Below, piece after piece: positions 47,424-59,185 of a stretch of 64,000 bases of DNA. The stretch comes from Phlegmacium glaucopus (taxonomy: Eukaryota; Basidiomycota; Agaricomycetes; Agaricales; Cortinariaceae): positions 71,420 to 135,419 of the forward strand of contig MU130302.1 of NCBI GenBank assembly GCA_015039465.1. The letters run 5' to 3'. Every line of letters begins with the position of its first letter. Position 1 is the stretch's first letter. Position numbers and translations under genes: made by a program. The notes beneath the pieces were generated by a model. That model made no database searches. It was not told where the DNA came from and saw only the letters and a list, made by a program, of their open reading frames with translations.

Positions 47424-48651
47424 GAATTTTATTGTTTCTCCGCTCACATCACCTTGCCAATTCAAATAATTGAACTTCGCCGTGTGAAGTTGGGTTTACA
47501 GAATCGATAGACTCCTTTCCGTTTTGCAGTTAGTACTTGGGATTTCCTTTTATGGATTTCACAAACAAAATTGATCGGCTTGGGTTCGTGTGCGTTGGAG
47601 CCTTCCAGTCAACGAAAGGCGGCGCCCGTCAACGATAATCAATGACTGCGTCGCGACGCAGGACACTGTTGACGCAGAATGGAGCGCATATATGCATGAG
47701 AAACACATGAATAAGAAAGCCTAGAATCGACTTACCGATGTGCTAGTATCGAAGGGACGCATATTGTTTGCGCCTTTATGAGAATAGTATCAAGTCATTC
47801 AAGGTGGAAAACACCCACGATGATTCTAATTCAGCACGCCTCGGGAGTTAGCTTCTCATCTCTCATTTTCTGTCTCAACTCAAATATATTGGCAAGAACT
47901 CTTGGGTACATTACCCAGGGCAGGCAAACACTCCCTTCGACTCCGAGTCCATCATCACAATCCAAATGCCAAGCATTGAACACGACAGAAAACACTCCGA
48001 GGAGATTGAATCAACCATTGTTAGCTCGAGGATTCACCCAGGGAAGTTGGAACCGAGCTCGTTGAATGGAGAGTTGAGAAGAGGCGGTAATGACATAGTA
48101 GATGATGATTCTTGCAGCTTGTTTGGAGATGATAGGAGGGACTTCAACGGAGACGGCAGGAAACATGTGATATATATAATCTGGAGTTTCTGGCACTTCA
48201 ACAGCCTTGTTTTTCTTGGAAGATCTGACAGTTCGTACATTACTTTTGAGGTTGATATTCCAATTAAATATGAATTGAATTTGCAATGATAGAGAGTGTT
48301 GCGAAGGTATAAACGCGTCGAGAGTACAGAGAGAGTCCGCAATCATGATCCAAACTGGCTGTGAACTTAAATTCCCGAGTCAATTCCGAGCAGCCTTGTT
48401 CCAAAATTCCAGTATATTGATGTATCTTATGTTTTTAAAGAGAAGGTATATTTACCCAAGGTGTTTGGGGGATGGGTAAGGCGAAAGATTTTCGCAAGCA
48501 GTAAACCTTGTTCCCCCTGGCCATGGGCCCTGAGTGCGTTATTTCACACAATTCAAGTTGAAAGTCAAACGCATCCATCCTTATCGTCTTTGCAAGACTT
48601 CCAGCTTCAAAGCTTCATTAAGCGTCATTGTTTCAACATTCAAAACCTTCA
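47424..48651. other. Intergenic with a dispersed repeat copy
   Basis: The segment 47600-47705 (GGCGCCCGTCAACGATAATC, GCAGAATGGAGCGCATATAT) is related to pieces at 38371-38402 and 39085-39150. Overlapping short frames at 47778-48350 show no domain. No gene is called. Confidence 0.45.
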
Positions 48652-49278
48652 ATGCCAGCCACAAGAGTACTCCCAGACGTTGTTGAGGCCATAAGACAAG
48701 GCCATATTACCAGTGCGCAAGCAATCGCCGTCGTTGTGAGCCTCTTTGTGCGTCTAATTTGAAAGGATTTCCCCCTAACTGTCGTCTCTTTCCAATTTAA
48801 GGCAGCACTTTTTGCGGGTGTCCAAGCCAGCCTCTTATCAGTTATGCCTGATGACACTACCAAATTGACCCATACCCTCATTCTCTTCGCCTATGCGGGT
48901 CTCGCTTTCAACATTGGCGCGTCGCTATCAGCCATGTCGTTGCTTGATTTGCTTGGCGCGGTACCGGAACAGTTTTGGCGGATGGCATCACCTGGTCAAA
49001 CATCCACTCCAGAAGAACCGGATCAAGGCAAGAGCGATTTCGGCTTTCTTATATCTTGTGGTGGTTACCGAGGGATGGGTTACGTTTACGCCCATTGCCA
49101 TATCTCTTTAGTCTTTGGCGCATTCTGCTTGATACTTCAACTTGCGCTTTTCGCTCATCACAAGTCGGAGTCCACTGCAGTCTTTGTGTTGTTTATCATC
49201 GTCTGCTTATGGTCGATCATACTTACATATCCAGGTTTGATGATTTACAATCTCTTTTCTTGTTGGTTTGAGGATTAA
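48652..49278 (+). CDS. Small multi-pass membrane protein, hypothetical
   Basis: Exon 1 (48652-48735) starts MPATRVLPDVVEAIRQGHIT and joins in phase after a 66-nt intron to exon 2 (48802-49278), giving 186 residues. Four hydrophobic segments are visible: AALFAGVQASLLSV, LILFAYAGLAFNIGASL, LVFGAFCLILQLALFA and VFVLFIIVCLWSIILTYPGL. A 51-nt segment with GTGGTT...TTTAG ends inside exon 2 is also a multiple of three, so an isoform lacking the loop before the third helix is possible. I do not recognise the family. The lack of any other motif leaves function open. Confidence 0.6.
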
Positions 49279-49911
49279 GGGATACTAGTAGTCGGTCACG
49301 GTCATCAAATTTTGAAGTAAACTAGCTGCCTGCAAGGTCCGCCTTCAAATTGGATTTTCGAAACGTCAATAAAATTTATTGTTTGCTATTCTAACGTGCT
49401 TTCAACACTAGAAGCACTATAGTAGCGAATGATGTTCACTAATGATTAATGCCCAGTCAAAATCGGTTCGGAGCTGAGCGAGATCTATCAAGGTGGAGAT
49501 ATGATGGGAAGCTCAAATAGACAGAGCTCGTTGTCACTTGATTTATTATCTAGATATACCGAGTTAATACGATTCTAGGCCATGTATTCATTTATCTACC
49601 TCGCAAAATTCAACTTGGAGAAAAAAATGTATTTCTAACATCTATAGTGCATACATGTGTATGATATATGGTTGTCACTTGATTTCTCATCTAGATATAC
49701 CGAGGTAATACAATTCTAGGGCATGTATTCATTTATCCACCTCGCAAAATTGAACTCTGAGAGAAAAAAAAAAGTATTTCTAACACTATGGCGCATATAT
49801 GTGTATGAAGACAAGTCCACAATTTAATTAGGACTCGTGGTTTTGTTGTTCTCAGCTCCAACGCTGTTTGGCATCCAGTTAGCTCAAAAATACATTTAAT
49901 GGGTCATTTAC
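49279..49911. other. Intergenic with a 141-bp tandem duplication
   Basis: Two copies of a 141-bp unit lie at about 49531-49671 and 49672-49808. Each begins TTGTCACTTGATTT and contains CTAGATATACCGAG and ATGTATTCATTTAT. They differ at roughly one position in ten. No gene seen. Confidence 0.7.
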
Positions 49912-50369
49912 TCACAAAAGTGATATGATTGGTGCGCCAGAGCTCATAGCGCTCAAATGCATACTTGCGGACTCGGAAACTTGAGCTTGAGGGGTATTGT
50001 TCGTCATATCAGATTGGACATCGTTGTCCAAGCGACCAGTGGTTGACAGAGACGCTGATATATCCTATAATAAACAGGTGACATGAAGCATGTAAAGTGG
50101 GAGTATGAAGTTAAAGGTAAAAAGTTGCTGACCTGAAGGCTCAATTCAGCTAACATCGTTTGTACATCAGCCTCAGCGGGCTGAATAGTCTGGGGAAGTG
50201 GTTGAGGGGTCGAATTTGGGGTTCCAATGTCAGACATGATGTAACTAGATATTGATGGCTCATTGTGAGGCGGGATTGGAATTGGCAAGCTGGGGACATG
50301 CGGTGGTTTCGTCCAAACGGGGTCGTCGGCAGGTAGGGTATCCTGACGGGACAACTGTCTGGGGTACAT
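49912..50369 (-). CDS. Hypothetical minus-strand ORF beside the Plavaka transposase
   Basis: From ATG at 50369 (MYPRQLSRQDTLPADDPVW) a Pro/Ser-rich protein reads to LAELSLQ, then splices through GTCAGC...TATAG to DISASLSTTGRLDNDVQSDM and stops at 49912. The frame also stays open upstream to an ATG at 50522 that overlaps the opposite-strand transposon ATG in a shared CATG. Low complexity and lack of a domain make this weak. The clean splice phase and retained frame argue that it is expressed. It could be a second element-encoded protein transcribed divergently from the transposase. Confidence 0.4.
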
Positions 50370-50520
50370 ATTGGAAGTCGTATTGAAGGTACTAGGATAA
50401 TGCAGGGTCCAGGTTTGTTGAAATACTGGGTAAAAAATCGACAGAAATCGACAGTCCTCATACGTCCTTGAATTTGCCGACTTGCTCACGTCATTTATTT
50501 CTCTGATAACTGCTTGCGAC

Positions 50521-53500
50521 ATGCCAGACCAGCAAACAGAAGTTTACAAAGATTATTTTTGTAATTGTGAAAGGCTCTGTAAAGGTCGTCAGAAAAAAGT
50601 CTCCCGATCGACATATCAACGACATGCGCCATACCGAAAACCCACTTTCTCAGAAAACTTCTGACTTCACCTCTCCAGAATAAGTCCAAATCGAGATCAC
50701 TTGTCGCCTGACAGGAGAGGGGGGTCATCCGAACTTGAAGACACTCAAAGTCAAATACATTCGAACCCAATACAGTTTGCTGGCATGGTATGTGACTCGA
50801 TGGCATGAACTTCAGCTCTTATTTGATACATGATGTCAGTCAACCGCTATCACGACAAATTCATCTGAATATGGCTTAGATGGAGCAGGCTTTGGCAGTG
50901 GCGAACCCAAAGCTGACATGCAAACAAGATTATCAATGGTATATATCCAATCTGTTTGAGAGATAACTTACTCATTACATGGTTAGGATAACGACTTCAT
51001 ACCTCTGAGAATGGGCAATCCTTCCACGGCTGTGGACACTTGGATGCAAGATGATATGGAGGAGGAGCGCCAGAACATGAATGAAGGGGAGCCTGGCCCC
51101 GAGAACACAATTAACGATGATGCAGGATGTCTGGCTGAGGACGAGTCTGAGACCGCACGCTTCACTCAGCATGGAGATTTGGAATTGACTTCCGTCTATG
51201 TAGACATTGAAGAACTCTATAATCTTGCACAACTGAACGATATCAAGATAGCGATGGAGTATGTTCAAGCATTAAAAGTGGCTTCCCTTGACGACGACAA
51301 CAATCGGCTTGACAAAGAAGCTGTCGAACGCCTTCGCAATCCTCCCACATCACCTGCTGATGTCAACGACCCCGATCTTCGACTGGGACTTGATTTATTC
51401 CTTGCGGCAATCAAGTCTACCCAAGAAAACTATAATTTGACATGGAGGGCTGTTCTGCGTCGACACCCTGATGACACTATCCCATCTTATGAGCAGATGA
51501 AACGCCGAGTTGCTGAGATTACTGGAGTGGTGCCAATTGTTCATGATATGTGTTCGAACACTTGCCTAGCTTTCACTGGTCCCTTTAAAAATGACGATAG
51601 ATGCTCCCAGTGCAATGAGCCACGCTTTGATCCGATAATGAAGAAGGGAAGGCAGCAATTCTACACCATTCCAGTTGGGCCTCAGTTACAGGCATTATGG
51701 GCTAATGTTGAGGGTGCACGTAAGCTGGACTACCGACGAAGGAAGACACAGGAAGCCCTTGATGAAATAGAGAGGAATGGTGGAATCGATCGATATGAAG
51801 ATTTCATCCATGGAAGCATGTACCTTGATGCCGTCAAAAGCGGCCGCATTCAGGATACTGATATGATTCTCATGTTATCTATTGATGGCGCTCAACTCTA
51901 TGAGCACAAAGCCTCAGATTGTTGGATATATATATGGATACTCTTTGACCATCCACCTGAATTGCGGTATAAGCAGAGACAGATCCTTCCAGGAGGTTTC
52001 ATTCCGGGGCCCAATAAGCCAAAACTCATCAATTCCTTCCTTTTCCCAGGTTTACATCACCTCTCTGCTTTGCAACGGGAGGGCCTCCGTATTTGGGATG
52101 CGTTCCAGAACAAGATCTCCCCCTCTAAACCATTTTTTGCTTTTGGCACCGCTGACGGCCCTGGCATGATGTATCTCAATGGTCTTGTTGGATATCATGG
52201 AAAACATGGGTGCCATCTATATTGCTCGATCACTGGACGACGCAAGCCGGGTGGATCTCATTATTACCCCGCTCTTCTCAAGCCTCACAACTACACTATC
52301 GATGGGTGTGATCACCCTGATGTATCATATGCAGCTCTTCCAGCCTGTTCTCCAGATCTCTACATCGAGAACCTTCGCTATCTGATGGAAGTAGGAAATG
52401 AGACTCAGTACAAGAAACATCGCTTGATTACAGGGATATCGAAGCCGAGCATATTTCTTGGTCTACAACCACAGAAATCGTTCCCTGTTCCCACTTGCTT
52501 CGGCTCAGACATCATGCATCTTGCGGCACTCAATATACCTGACCTCTTGATAAACTTATGGCGTGGCACATTTGATTGCGATAAGAAAGATGATCGTGCG
52601 ACATGGGACTGGGCAACACTTCAAGGATGTACATGGGAGGAGCATGGGAAGCAAGTCGTTGCTACTACACCTTATTTGCTGGGCTCTTTCGATTGTCCAC
52701 CGCGGAACCCCGCCGAAAAAATTTCTAGCGGCTACAAAGCATGGGAATTCTTACTCTATTTATATGGTCTTGGACCAGCCTTGCTACTCCAGATCCTCCC
52801 CCAAAAATATTACCAAAATTTTTGTAAACTCGTGTTTGGCATGCGTATTGTCCACCAGCACCACATCACCGTTGAAGCGCTCGTGAAAGCCCATGCATCA
52901 TTCCTTGAATTTGCCTGCAAATTTGAAGTTCTTTATTATCAGCGCCTAACAGAGCGCTTGCACTTTGTACGACCTAGTATTCATGGTGTGACCCATCTTG
53001 TACCGGAAGTCGTACAAACTGGCCCCCCTATTTGTTCATCACAATGGACAATGGAACGGACTATTGGGAGCTTGGGACGAGAAATTTGTCAGCCTTCTAA
53101 CCCATATGCAAACCTTTCCCAACGGGGGCTTCTGCGATCGCAAACAAATGCACTCATAGCACTCATACCTGATTTGGAGAATTCGCCACCTGTTATCCCT
53201 CGAGGGGCGCAAGATCTCGGCGATGGTTACATTCTCCTTCGTGCCAGAGATAAATTGTACCGCCGTATTGATGTCTCCGAGGAAGTTGCGTTTGCAGGAT
53301 ATTTGAAGGATATTCATGGTATAGATGTTGATGAGGATTGGTCTCCAGTTTTGGCACGTTGGGCCCGACTCCGTCTACCTAATGGGCAAGTGGCTCGCTC
53401 AGCATGGAAGGAAAAGTTGAAGCCTCTTCTCAAGGTACGGATGGCTCGTAATGTGAAGGTATGTGTATTCTTTGGGCATCCTCCTATACAACTAATTATA

Positions 53501-53841
53501 TACAGATTGAGTCACAGCCAAGCTCAGAGACACGATTCGCAGAAGTTCTATACTATTTCAGAACTCTAATTCATGGCGTCGAGAAAGTGCTAGCCATGGT
53601 TGTCTTCTACTCCCTACCACATCGCGATCTGCTTGATCTCTCCTATAATACACTCTTATCGTGTACACCTGAAATGGGTCGCAGGGTAATAGATGTCAAG
53701 TCAATACGTTCCGTAGTTGCAATGATCCCCCACCACCCATTCCCTGGAGACACACAGAAGCGATACTTTGTGGTTGAGAAGCCTGGTCTTGATGTAGCTT
53801 GGTTGGGAGGCAGTACTGAGGTTGCCCCAGAGGAAGAATAG
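50521..53841 (+). CDS. Plavaka-type (CACTA/Tnp2-like) DNA transposase
   Basis: A short first exon at 50521 encodes a Cys-rich start (YFCNCERLCKGRQKKVSRST) typical of the zinc-binding N-terminus of Plavaka proteins. One or two small exons follow before the long exon, which is in frame from GATAACGAC near 50986 through ATG 51011 to 53458. A 47-nt intron (53459-53505) leads to the last exon, 53506-53841. Tnp2-like hallmarks are LSIDGAQLYEHKASDCWIY, LPGGFIPGPNKPK, SFLFPGLHHLSALQ, GTADGPGMMYLNGLVG, CHLYCSITGRRKPGG and QWTMERTIGSLGREI. The SIDGAQL Asp is the presumed first catalytic carboxylate. The main body (about 927 residues from 51011) has no stops, so the enzyme may be functional. Exact upstream exons are uncertain, and no CACTA terminal repeats could be fixed by eye. 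Confidence 0.85.
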
Positions 53842-53997
53842 CAACAATATTGCGGCAGATACCGTACAATCATCGCACAATTGTAGACAACACAGCTTTG
53901 TTCCCTCCTTTACCTTGAAATTGTGTTATTCCTGTTGTAAATTCCTTCCACCTTCGTGTATATCCATCTAATATCACCACCACAATTATCTCGCGGT

Positions 53998-56339
53998 ATG
54001 GAAATCAAAGGGCGCCACGTAATGAATATGCAGGAGCTTTATAATCCGGCAACCTTCCTCGACAGCACTTGCTTCAGTGATTTCTATCCCACATCCCACA
54101 ACTCCTGCAACGGCTTCAGCTCTTATTGCCACATCAGTAACAGAATGCCCAACCCACAACGACAAACGAAAGCATCTGTTGCGAAAAGACCCCGCGATCC
54201 TCCTATTGTTGCTGGGATGGGAGTCATTCCAGTTCCACCTCTTGGGTGTACTGCACAACAGCAGTTTCTTTCAGCAACAATGGCTCCATATGTTGAGCCA
54301 TCGTCTACCATGCCTACCATGCCCACCACACCTACCACACCTTTGCTTCTGCAGGCAGGGCAACTCCCCGGAAATCGTGCCAACTCTGCCATCCTTGGCT
54401 CCATCCTTGCAGCGGAACTGAAGGACGATACCGCCATTGCGTCTGACGGTTTTATCGACCGACTTTTTCCTAAGGAGCGTGCGCCATTCCTCATCGCTAA
54501 TCCTGTCTTTGTGGCCCTTGCAAAAAAGGGTTATTGGAATCCTGGCACATACTCATTCCAAAAAATGGATTATACTGAATTTGGCATGGCAAAGTGGTTG
54601 AATGACATTGGAAAGACTATGGGGGATGTCTACCACTGTTCTTCCAAGCGCTTCTGGTGGCATGGTGCCCGCAATCTACCACCCAGCGGTGCTCCCATCA
54701 TTTGGAAACCCGATCTTGTTCTTCTAAGCCGCAAATACCAAGAAACGATGGTAAAGAATCCTCAACGTATCGACTGGCTCCGTATTCGTTCCTTTGCTGA
54801 GGTTACAACAGAAAGCAAGATGCCACCAAGGATGATCGACACAATCAATGCGAAGTCATACCTCTCATTTATTCTCCAATTCGATCGCCGCTTTACCACT
54901 GCACTTTCATTCTGCCGTTCTGGGGAATACACGTTCACCTTGACGGACCACGAAGGACAAGTCCGTTATACATCATCACTGAAGAGCAATGGATTGGAGC
55001 CTGCCCAGCGTTTTCTGACTATCCTCAGTTTTCTCATGTTTGGGAGTGATGCTGACATCGGACTCGACCCCCATTTCATACGTCACCTCAACACTGATCG
55101 GCTGATCGTGGTCAACGTCGATAACATATGTTATGAACTCGAGGATCACATTTACACGTTGGAGAGTTTGCTCGGTCGAGGAACCAATGTTTGGATTGTG
55201 ACACGAGATGATAAATCCTTTGTTCTGAAAGATTCTTGGGTGCTGGAGGACCTTGTTGAATCTGAGAATACTCATCTCCAGGCTATGGTAGGACATGACA
55301 AGATCAAATCGCTGGTTCCAACTTTCGTGGGTGGAGGGGATGTTAAGATCAACAAAATCACTGATTCCACCGCAAGTTATTGTGGCTCTGGTTTAATCAG
55401 ACGACCTCACAACCAACCGGTCCACCGGCGTATTGTCACTGGCCCTGTCGGAATACCTTTGACAGCGTTCCGATCCAAGAAGGAGTTTGTAAATGTACTG
55501 ATCGGGGTTGTTTCTGGTAAGTGCCTTTAGATCACCATCACAATAATATCCTCATTTTGTTCACAGCTCATAAATACCTCTGCGAGACGCTCAAGATTTT
55601 GCATTGTGATATTAGTATCGGCAACATACTGCTCTACCGCCCCGACGAGACCAAGGAGGCAACTGGGCTCCTAGTAGATTTTGACTTGGCAAGAACTATC
55701 AAGGACGTGGATGGAAGTGTTCTTGGCGACATTGATAATCAGCCAACCGATGCGAAGAGCAACTTGAATTCTGTCTGGACTGTAAGTGACATTTATACAT
55801 ACAAGACACGCTATCAATAATGCTATTCTTAGGGAACACCCCCCTTTGTCGCGATCGAAGCCCTACTTGATCATTTAAATTTCACACCGCGACCTTGCCA
55901 TGATCTTGAATCCATCCTCTATGTCATTTTCTATTTCTGCACCTATTTCAAGGGACCGGGCTTGTTGAGGAAATCAAACGACTTTCCCGAAGTGAAGTCC
56001 ATACCTTTGGAGCAATGGTTTCAACAGCGCAGCCTCACTCAAATCGCTCGAGATAAATGTGGTCTTATTATGACTGCTGAGATATCTCTCTTGGCAAAAT
56101 TTACGCCATATTGGGCTGATTTTGTCCCATTTGTTCGCCAGCTGATCTCCACATGTTTTTCTAAACTCCCGCTTCCCACAAATATGCTTACTCACGATAA
56201 GGTCCTAGAGATCCTACAAGATGCATACAATACCATTGAGGAGCCACAGCCTAGCTATGGGGACCAGGAGTCGGGACCATCAAGGCCAGTCTATGGTGCT
56301 GGTAGCTGGGAAGTAAAGCGACGCAAGGTAGTCACTTGA
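53998..56339 (+). CDS. FunK1-type fungal protein kinase
   Basis: Exons 53998-55516, 55567-55781 and 55833-56339 close in phase to 746 residues. The N-terminal ~150 residues are low-complexity (MPTMPTTPTTP). The middle carries FunK1-family signatures such as WHGARNLPPSGAPIIWKPDL and SYLSFILQFDRRFTTALSFC. The kinase C-lobe has ILHCDISIGNILL (HCD in place of HRD, with the conserved Asn) and LLVDFDLA (DFD in place of DFG), both usual for FunK1. VLKDSW supplies a candidate ATP-binding Lys, and GTPPFVAIEALL is the substrate-loop region. FunK1 kinases are expanded in multicellular basidiomycetes and linked to development, with unknown substrates. The ATG is only 156 bp from the transposase stop on the same strand, so it may ride on the element. 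Confidence 0.87.
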
Positions 56340-56573
56340 TGGTGCTGGAGTGATGATCTCGCTGTGTACTCTTTGGCCTCAGGAATTTCGCGCTCTAATC
56401 TTTGTATTGTATATGATAGGAACTACAATTATATGGTTAGCTCTCTTGTATTAGACTGACCATCTTCAATATTCATTTATCTATGGCTCTCTATGTCCCT
56501 CGATTTGAATGGTAAAGAATATGTGATGTGACAATTAGCCAGCTTCCTCACCTACCTTCAACGACGTCTGGCA

Positions 56574-58900
56574 ATGTACCTACACCCAGCATATGCAAAC
56601 CCAAGATCCCACTCAGCAATACGCACCACAAGTCCAATGACCTTGAGGGAACCAGACGAAGATCTACTCTTAGATCTACATCGCAGCGTTGAATACCCTT
56701 CCGCATCTGATGAGTCTGGGAGCCTGAGTATCAATTCTTCTTCATGCTCTTTAGGTAGTTGGAGGATGGGAACTGTGAATACGATATTCTTCATCTCCTT
56801 GAAGTCATACTAATATTTGGGTGTATTGTTCTAGAGCAATTCAGTGCACTCGTCAGATCCAGCGACAGGCTCAAGCTCAAGGCCAGGTCAACCTTTTTCT
56901 GAGCTAACGACATTTAATCGGGTTAGAATGCTTGAACACGAGCTGCAATCAGTGCGAATGCAGAATATGCAGTTGGACAAGAAAAACCTTAGGCTTGAAG
57001 TGCAAAATGAGACATTGCGGTGAGCCGGCAACTTTCAATCAGTAACATTATTAATCCATATCTCTAGTGAAGCTTACGATGCACTCCTCAAGCATATTCC
57101 CCAAAGTGCATCTGATTGCAGCAGCTCAGCCATTGTTGCAAACCCGGGCCATCATACTCCATTAAATCAGACGGACTATCCTCATGTCAAATATTGGTTC
57201 AAGCGAGAATGGTCTGAGCACCAGAGTGGACTTGTTGGTGAAGCTGATAGCTCATGTGTTCAGCGAGGCAGGGGACGCGCGGCGAAGGGCATCAATGTGA
57301 CGATGCGATACGTGGAATTTGAGGATGGCCAAATGATCTCAGGTGATAGGGCCTCTGAAATCAGGTGATTCGCGCGATCAATCTGGGTGTTGCTAGCAAA
57401 CAAGGGAGCCCTGCCAGCAACCTGGGGAACCGCTGATATGGAGACTAGGAAGTTGTACTGTCAAGAAATGTGCCTGCGCTTCCCTGAACTCAGGTTGTGC
57501 AATTTGGATTGGAAAGCCGAACAGATCGCCACCGATAACTATCCGTCCTGGCACAATACATGGGACTCTAAAGTGGCACACCAAAATATGAAGACAGAAC
57601 AGCACTGTTCTCCCATTCCAGGAAGTGGCCCGCAGGTGAAACGCGTCCGTGGTGAATCAATGACCACCCGTTCAAAACGATTAAAGGTCAAGAAGAACGT
57701 AGATGACGACAGTATCAAGCAAGATATGGAGATTGATGAGACAGTGATGACAGTGAATCCTTCGCCACTCCACATAACCGTCGATGATAGCTCAGTAAGT
57801 CTAGACTCTAGACAGGCTTGATAGCTCATGGATGCTGGACACTATTCTAGGTTGCCGCGAGCAAGGCACATATGGAGCCATCTGCACCTGTAGATTTGCC
57901 CACCCCTGGCACGGTCTTGAACAGTTTAGATTTATACAAGGATGCTTCTGGTGATTTAAGCATCTGCGCTGACAGATCACTTACAGTTTCAGCTCAAGGA
58001 TCCATTCCCGCTGTCACAGGTGGTTCCCCGGTAAGTGTCCCTTGTCACTGGATGTATCATATCTGACTGTTGATAGAACTACATTGTGGAGGATAGTGCC
58101 GCACAGACAGAGTCGGACCATAGCGGCCATAGCACTCACATGGAGGCATCAATCACAGTTTCAACAGTTTTGGCCCTGGAGCCTACTCCGAATATGGAAC
58201 TGCCAGCCAATTCTGCGGTATTTGATTTGTCCCATATTCTGGATGTATTATATCTGACTATTGACTAGGACCACGTTATGGAGAATAGTACCATGCAGAC
58301 AGAGTTGCACCCCACAGTTATCTTGCAGGGCGCACTTACTGAAAAACGCAACATCCAGGTCAGTATATGTAACTTTGATAGCTTTTTTTTGTGGCCAACG
58401 CAACCATATAATAGATCACACCACTGGCAATATCTGCGACGCTTTCGAACAAGCTCAACAGTCTTTCAAGTTCTATTCCCGCTCCAGATTCTTCTCTCGC
58501 TTCAAATCCTGCTCGTTCTTTGGATCCTAATGTCACTGCTGGCGCGACCTTGGGTGTCAATTCCATTACTACAGTCGCAGATAATGCTATCTCATCTGAT
58601 GGACCGACGATTCTCGATGTGTTTCCTAATGAAGAAGTTCAAGTCACTACAGTCCCTTCATCCTCTGAAACTCAAGCACCTCGTAATATCATCCTTTTGG
58701 CGCCTGTAAAGAAGTCTGCGAAGATGCGTCCCGGATCTTCAAACACACCCAGGTAAGCTGTTATACCATTTTTAGTTTCTGCTCTCAAATTCTTTCTTTT
58801 AGGGGCTTGTGTTCTACATCAGCAAAACATGGGGGTTGTCTTTGGGCGTCTTTGGGATCTTTGGAAAGATCTAAAGACCTCAAAGACGTTGAGATGGTGT
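56574..58900 (+). pseudogene. Accessory protein gene with internal stop, often found near fungal transposons
   Basis: A likely first exon (56574-56774) joins to 56835-57019 (coiled coil LEHELQSVRMQNMQLDKKNL) and 57068 onward (YPHVKYWFKREWSEHQ, RGRGRAAKGINVTMRYVEFE, GDRASEIR). At 57366-57368 a TGA interrupts the frame exactly where an Arg or similar residue is expected before FARSIWVLLANKGALP. The frame then continues intact through LRFPELRLCNLDWKAEQIAT and DNYPSWHNTW to a Ser/Thr-rich tail with further exons to about 58756, and a C-terminal GLCSTSAKHGG. The pattern matches an uncharacterised mushroom family that I recall beside transposase genes. One exon-intron unit in the tail is duplicated (58050 and 58241). 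A single C-to-T change could explain the stop. Confidence 0.6.
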
Positions 58901-59185
58901 GTCTTTGGGGAGACAGGTACATTTTCTTCCAGAGACACAGTCATCTTTGAGAGACTGCCAAGAATCTTTCAGAGATCAGCAGAGAGCTTCATGAAGATCA
59001 TCTCTGGCTTTGGATGTGATCTTTTCTAAGTCTTTTATCAGGTTTATTGTACTGTAGATGCACTCAAATCAATTATATTCAAGGTAGCTACTACGTGAGA
59101 CCCCAATATGAGATATGCTGCTGTTTCCTTGTCAGCGGAATCTACATGTTTCGCTCTAAAACTGATGGCGGGTCGGTTTCACTTT
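58901..59185. other. Short stretch with CTTTGG/CAAAG inversions
   Basis: The stretch around 58830-59030 has repeated TCTTTGG and CTTTGAGA words in both orientations, like a small decayed element that replaced the normal end of the preceding gene. No gene. Confidence 0.35.

Noticed and set aside
49400..49440. CACTA words as the left end of the Plavaka element
   Set aside because: CACTAGAAG and CACTATAG occur here, but no matching inverted end was found on the right.
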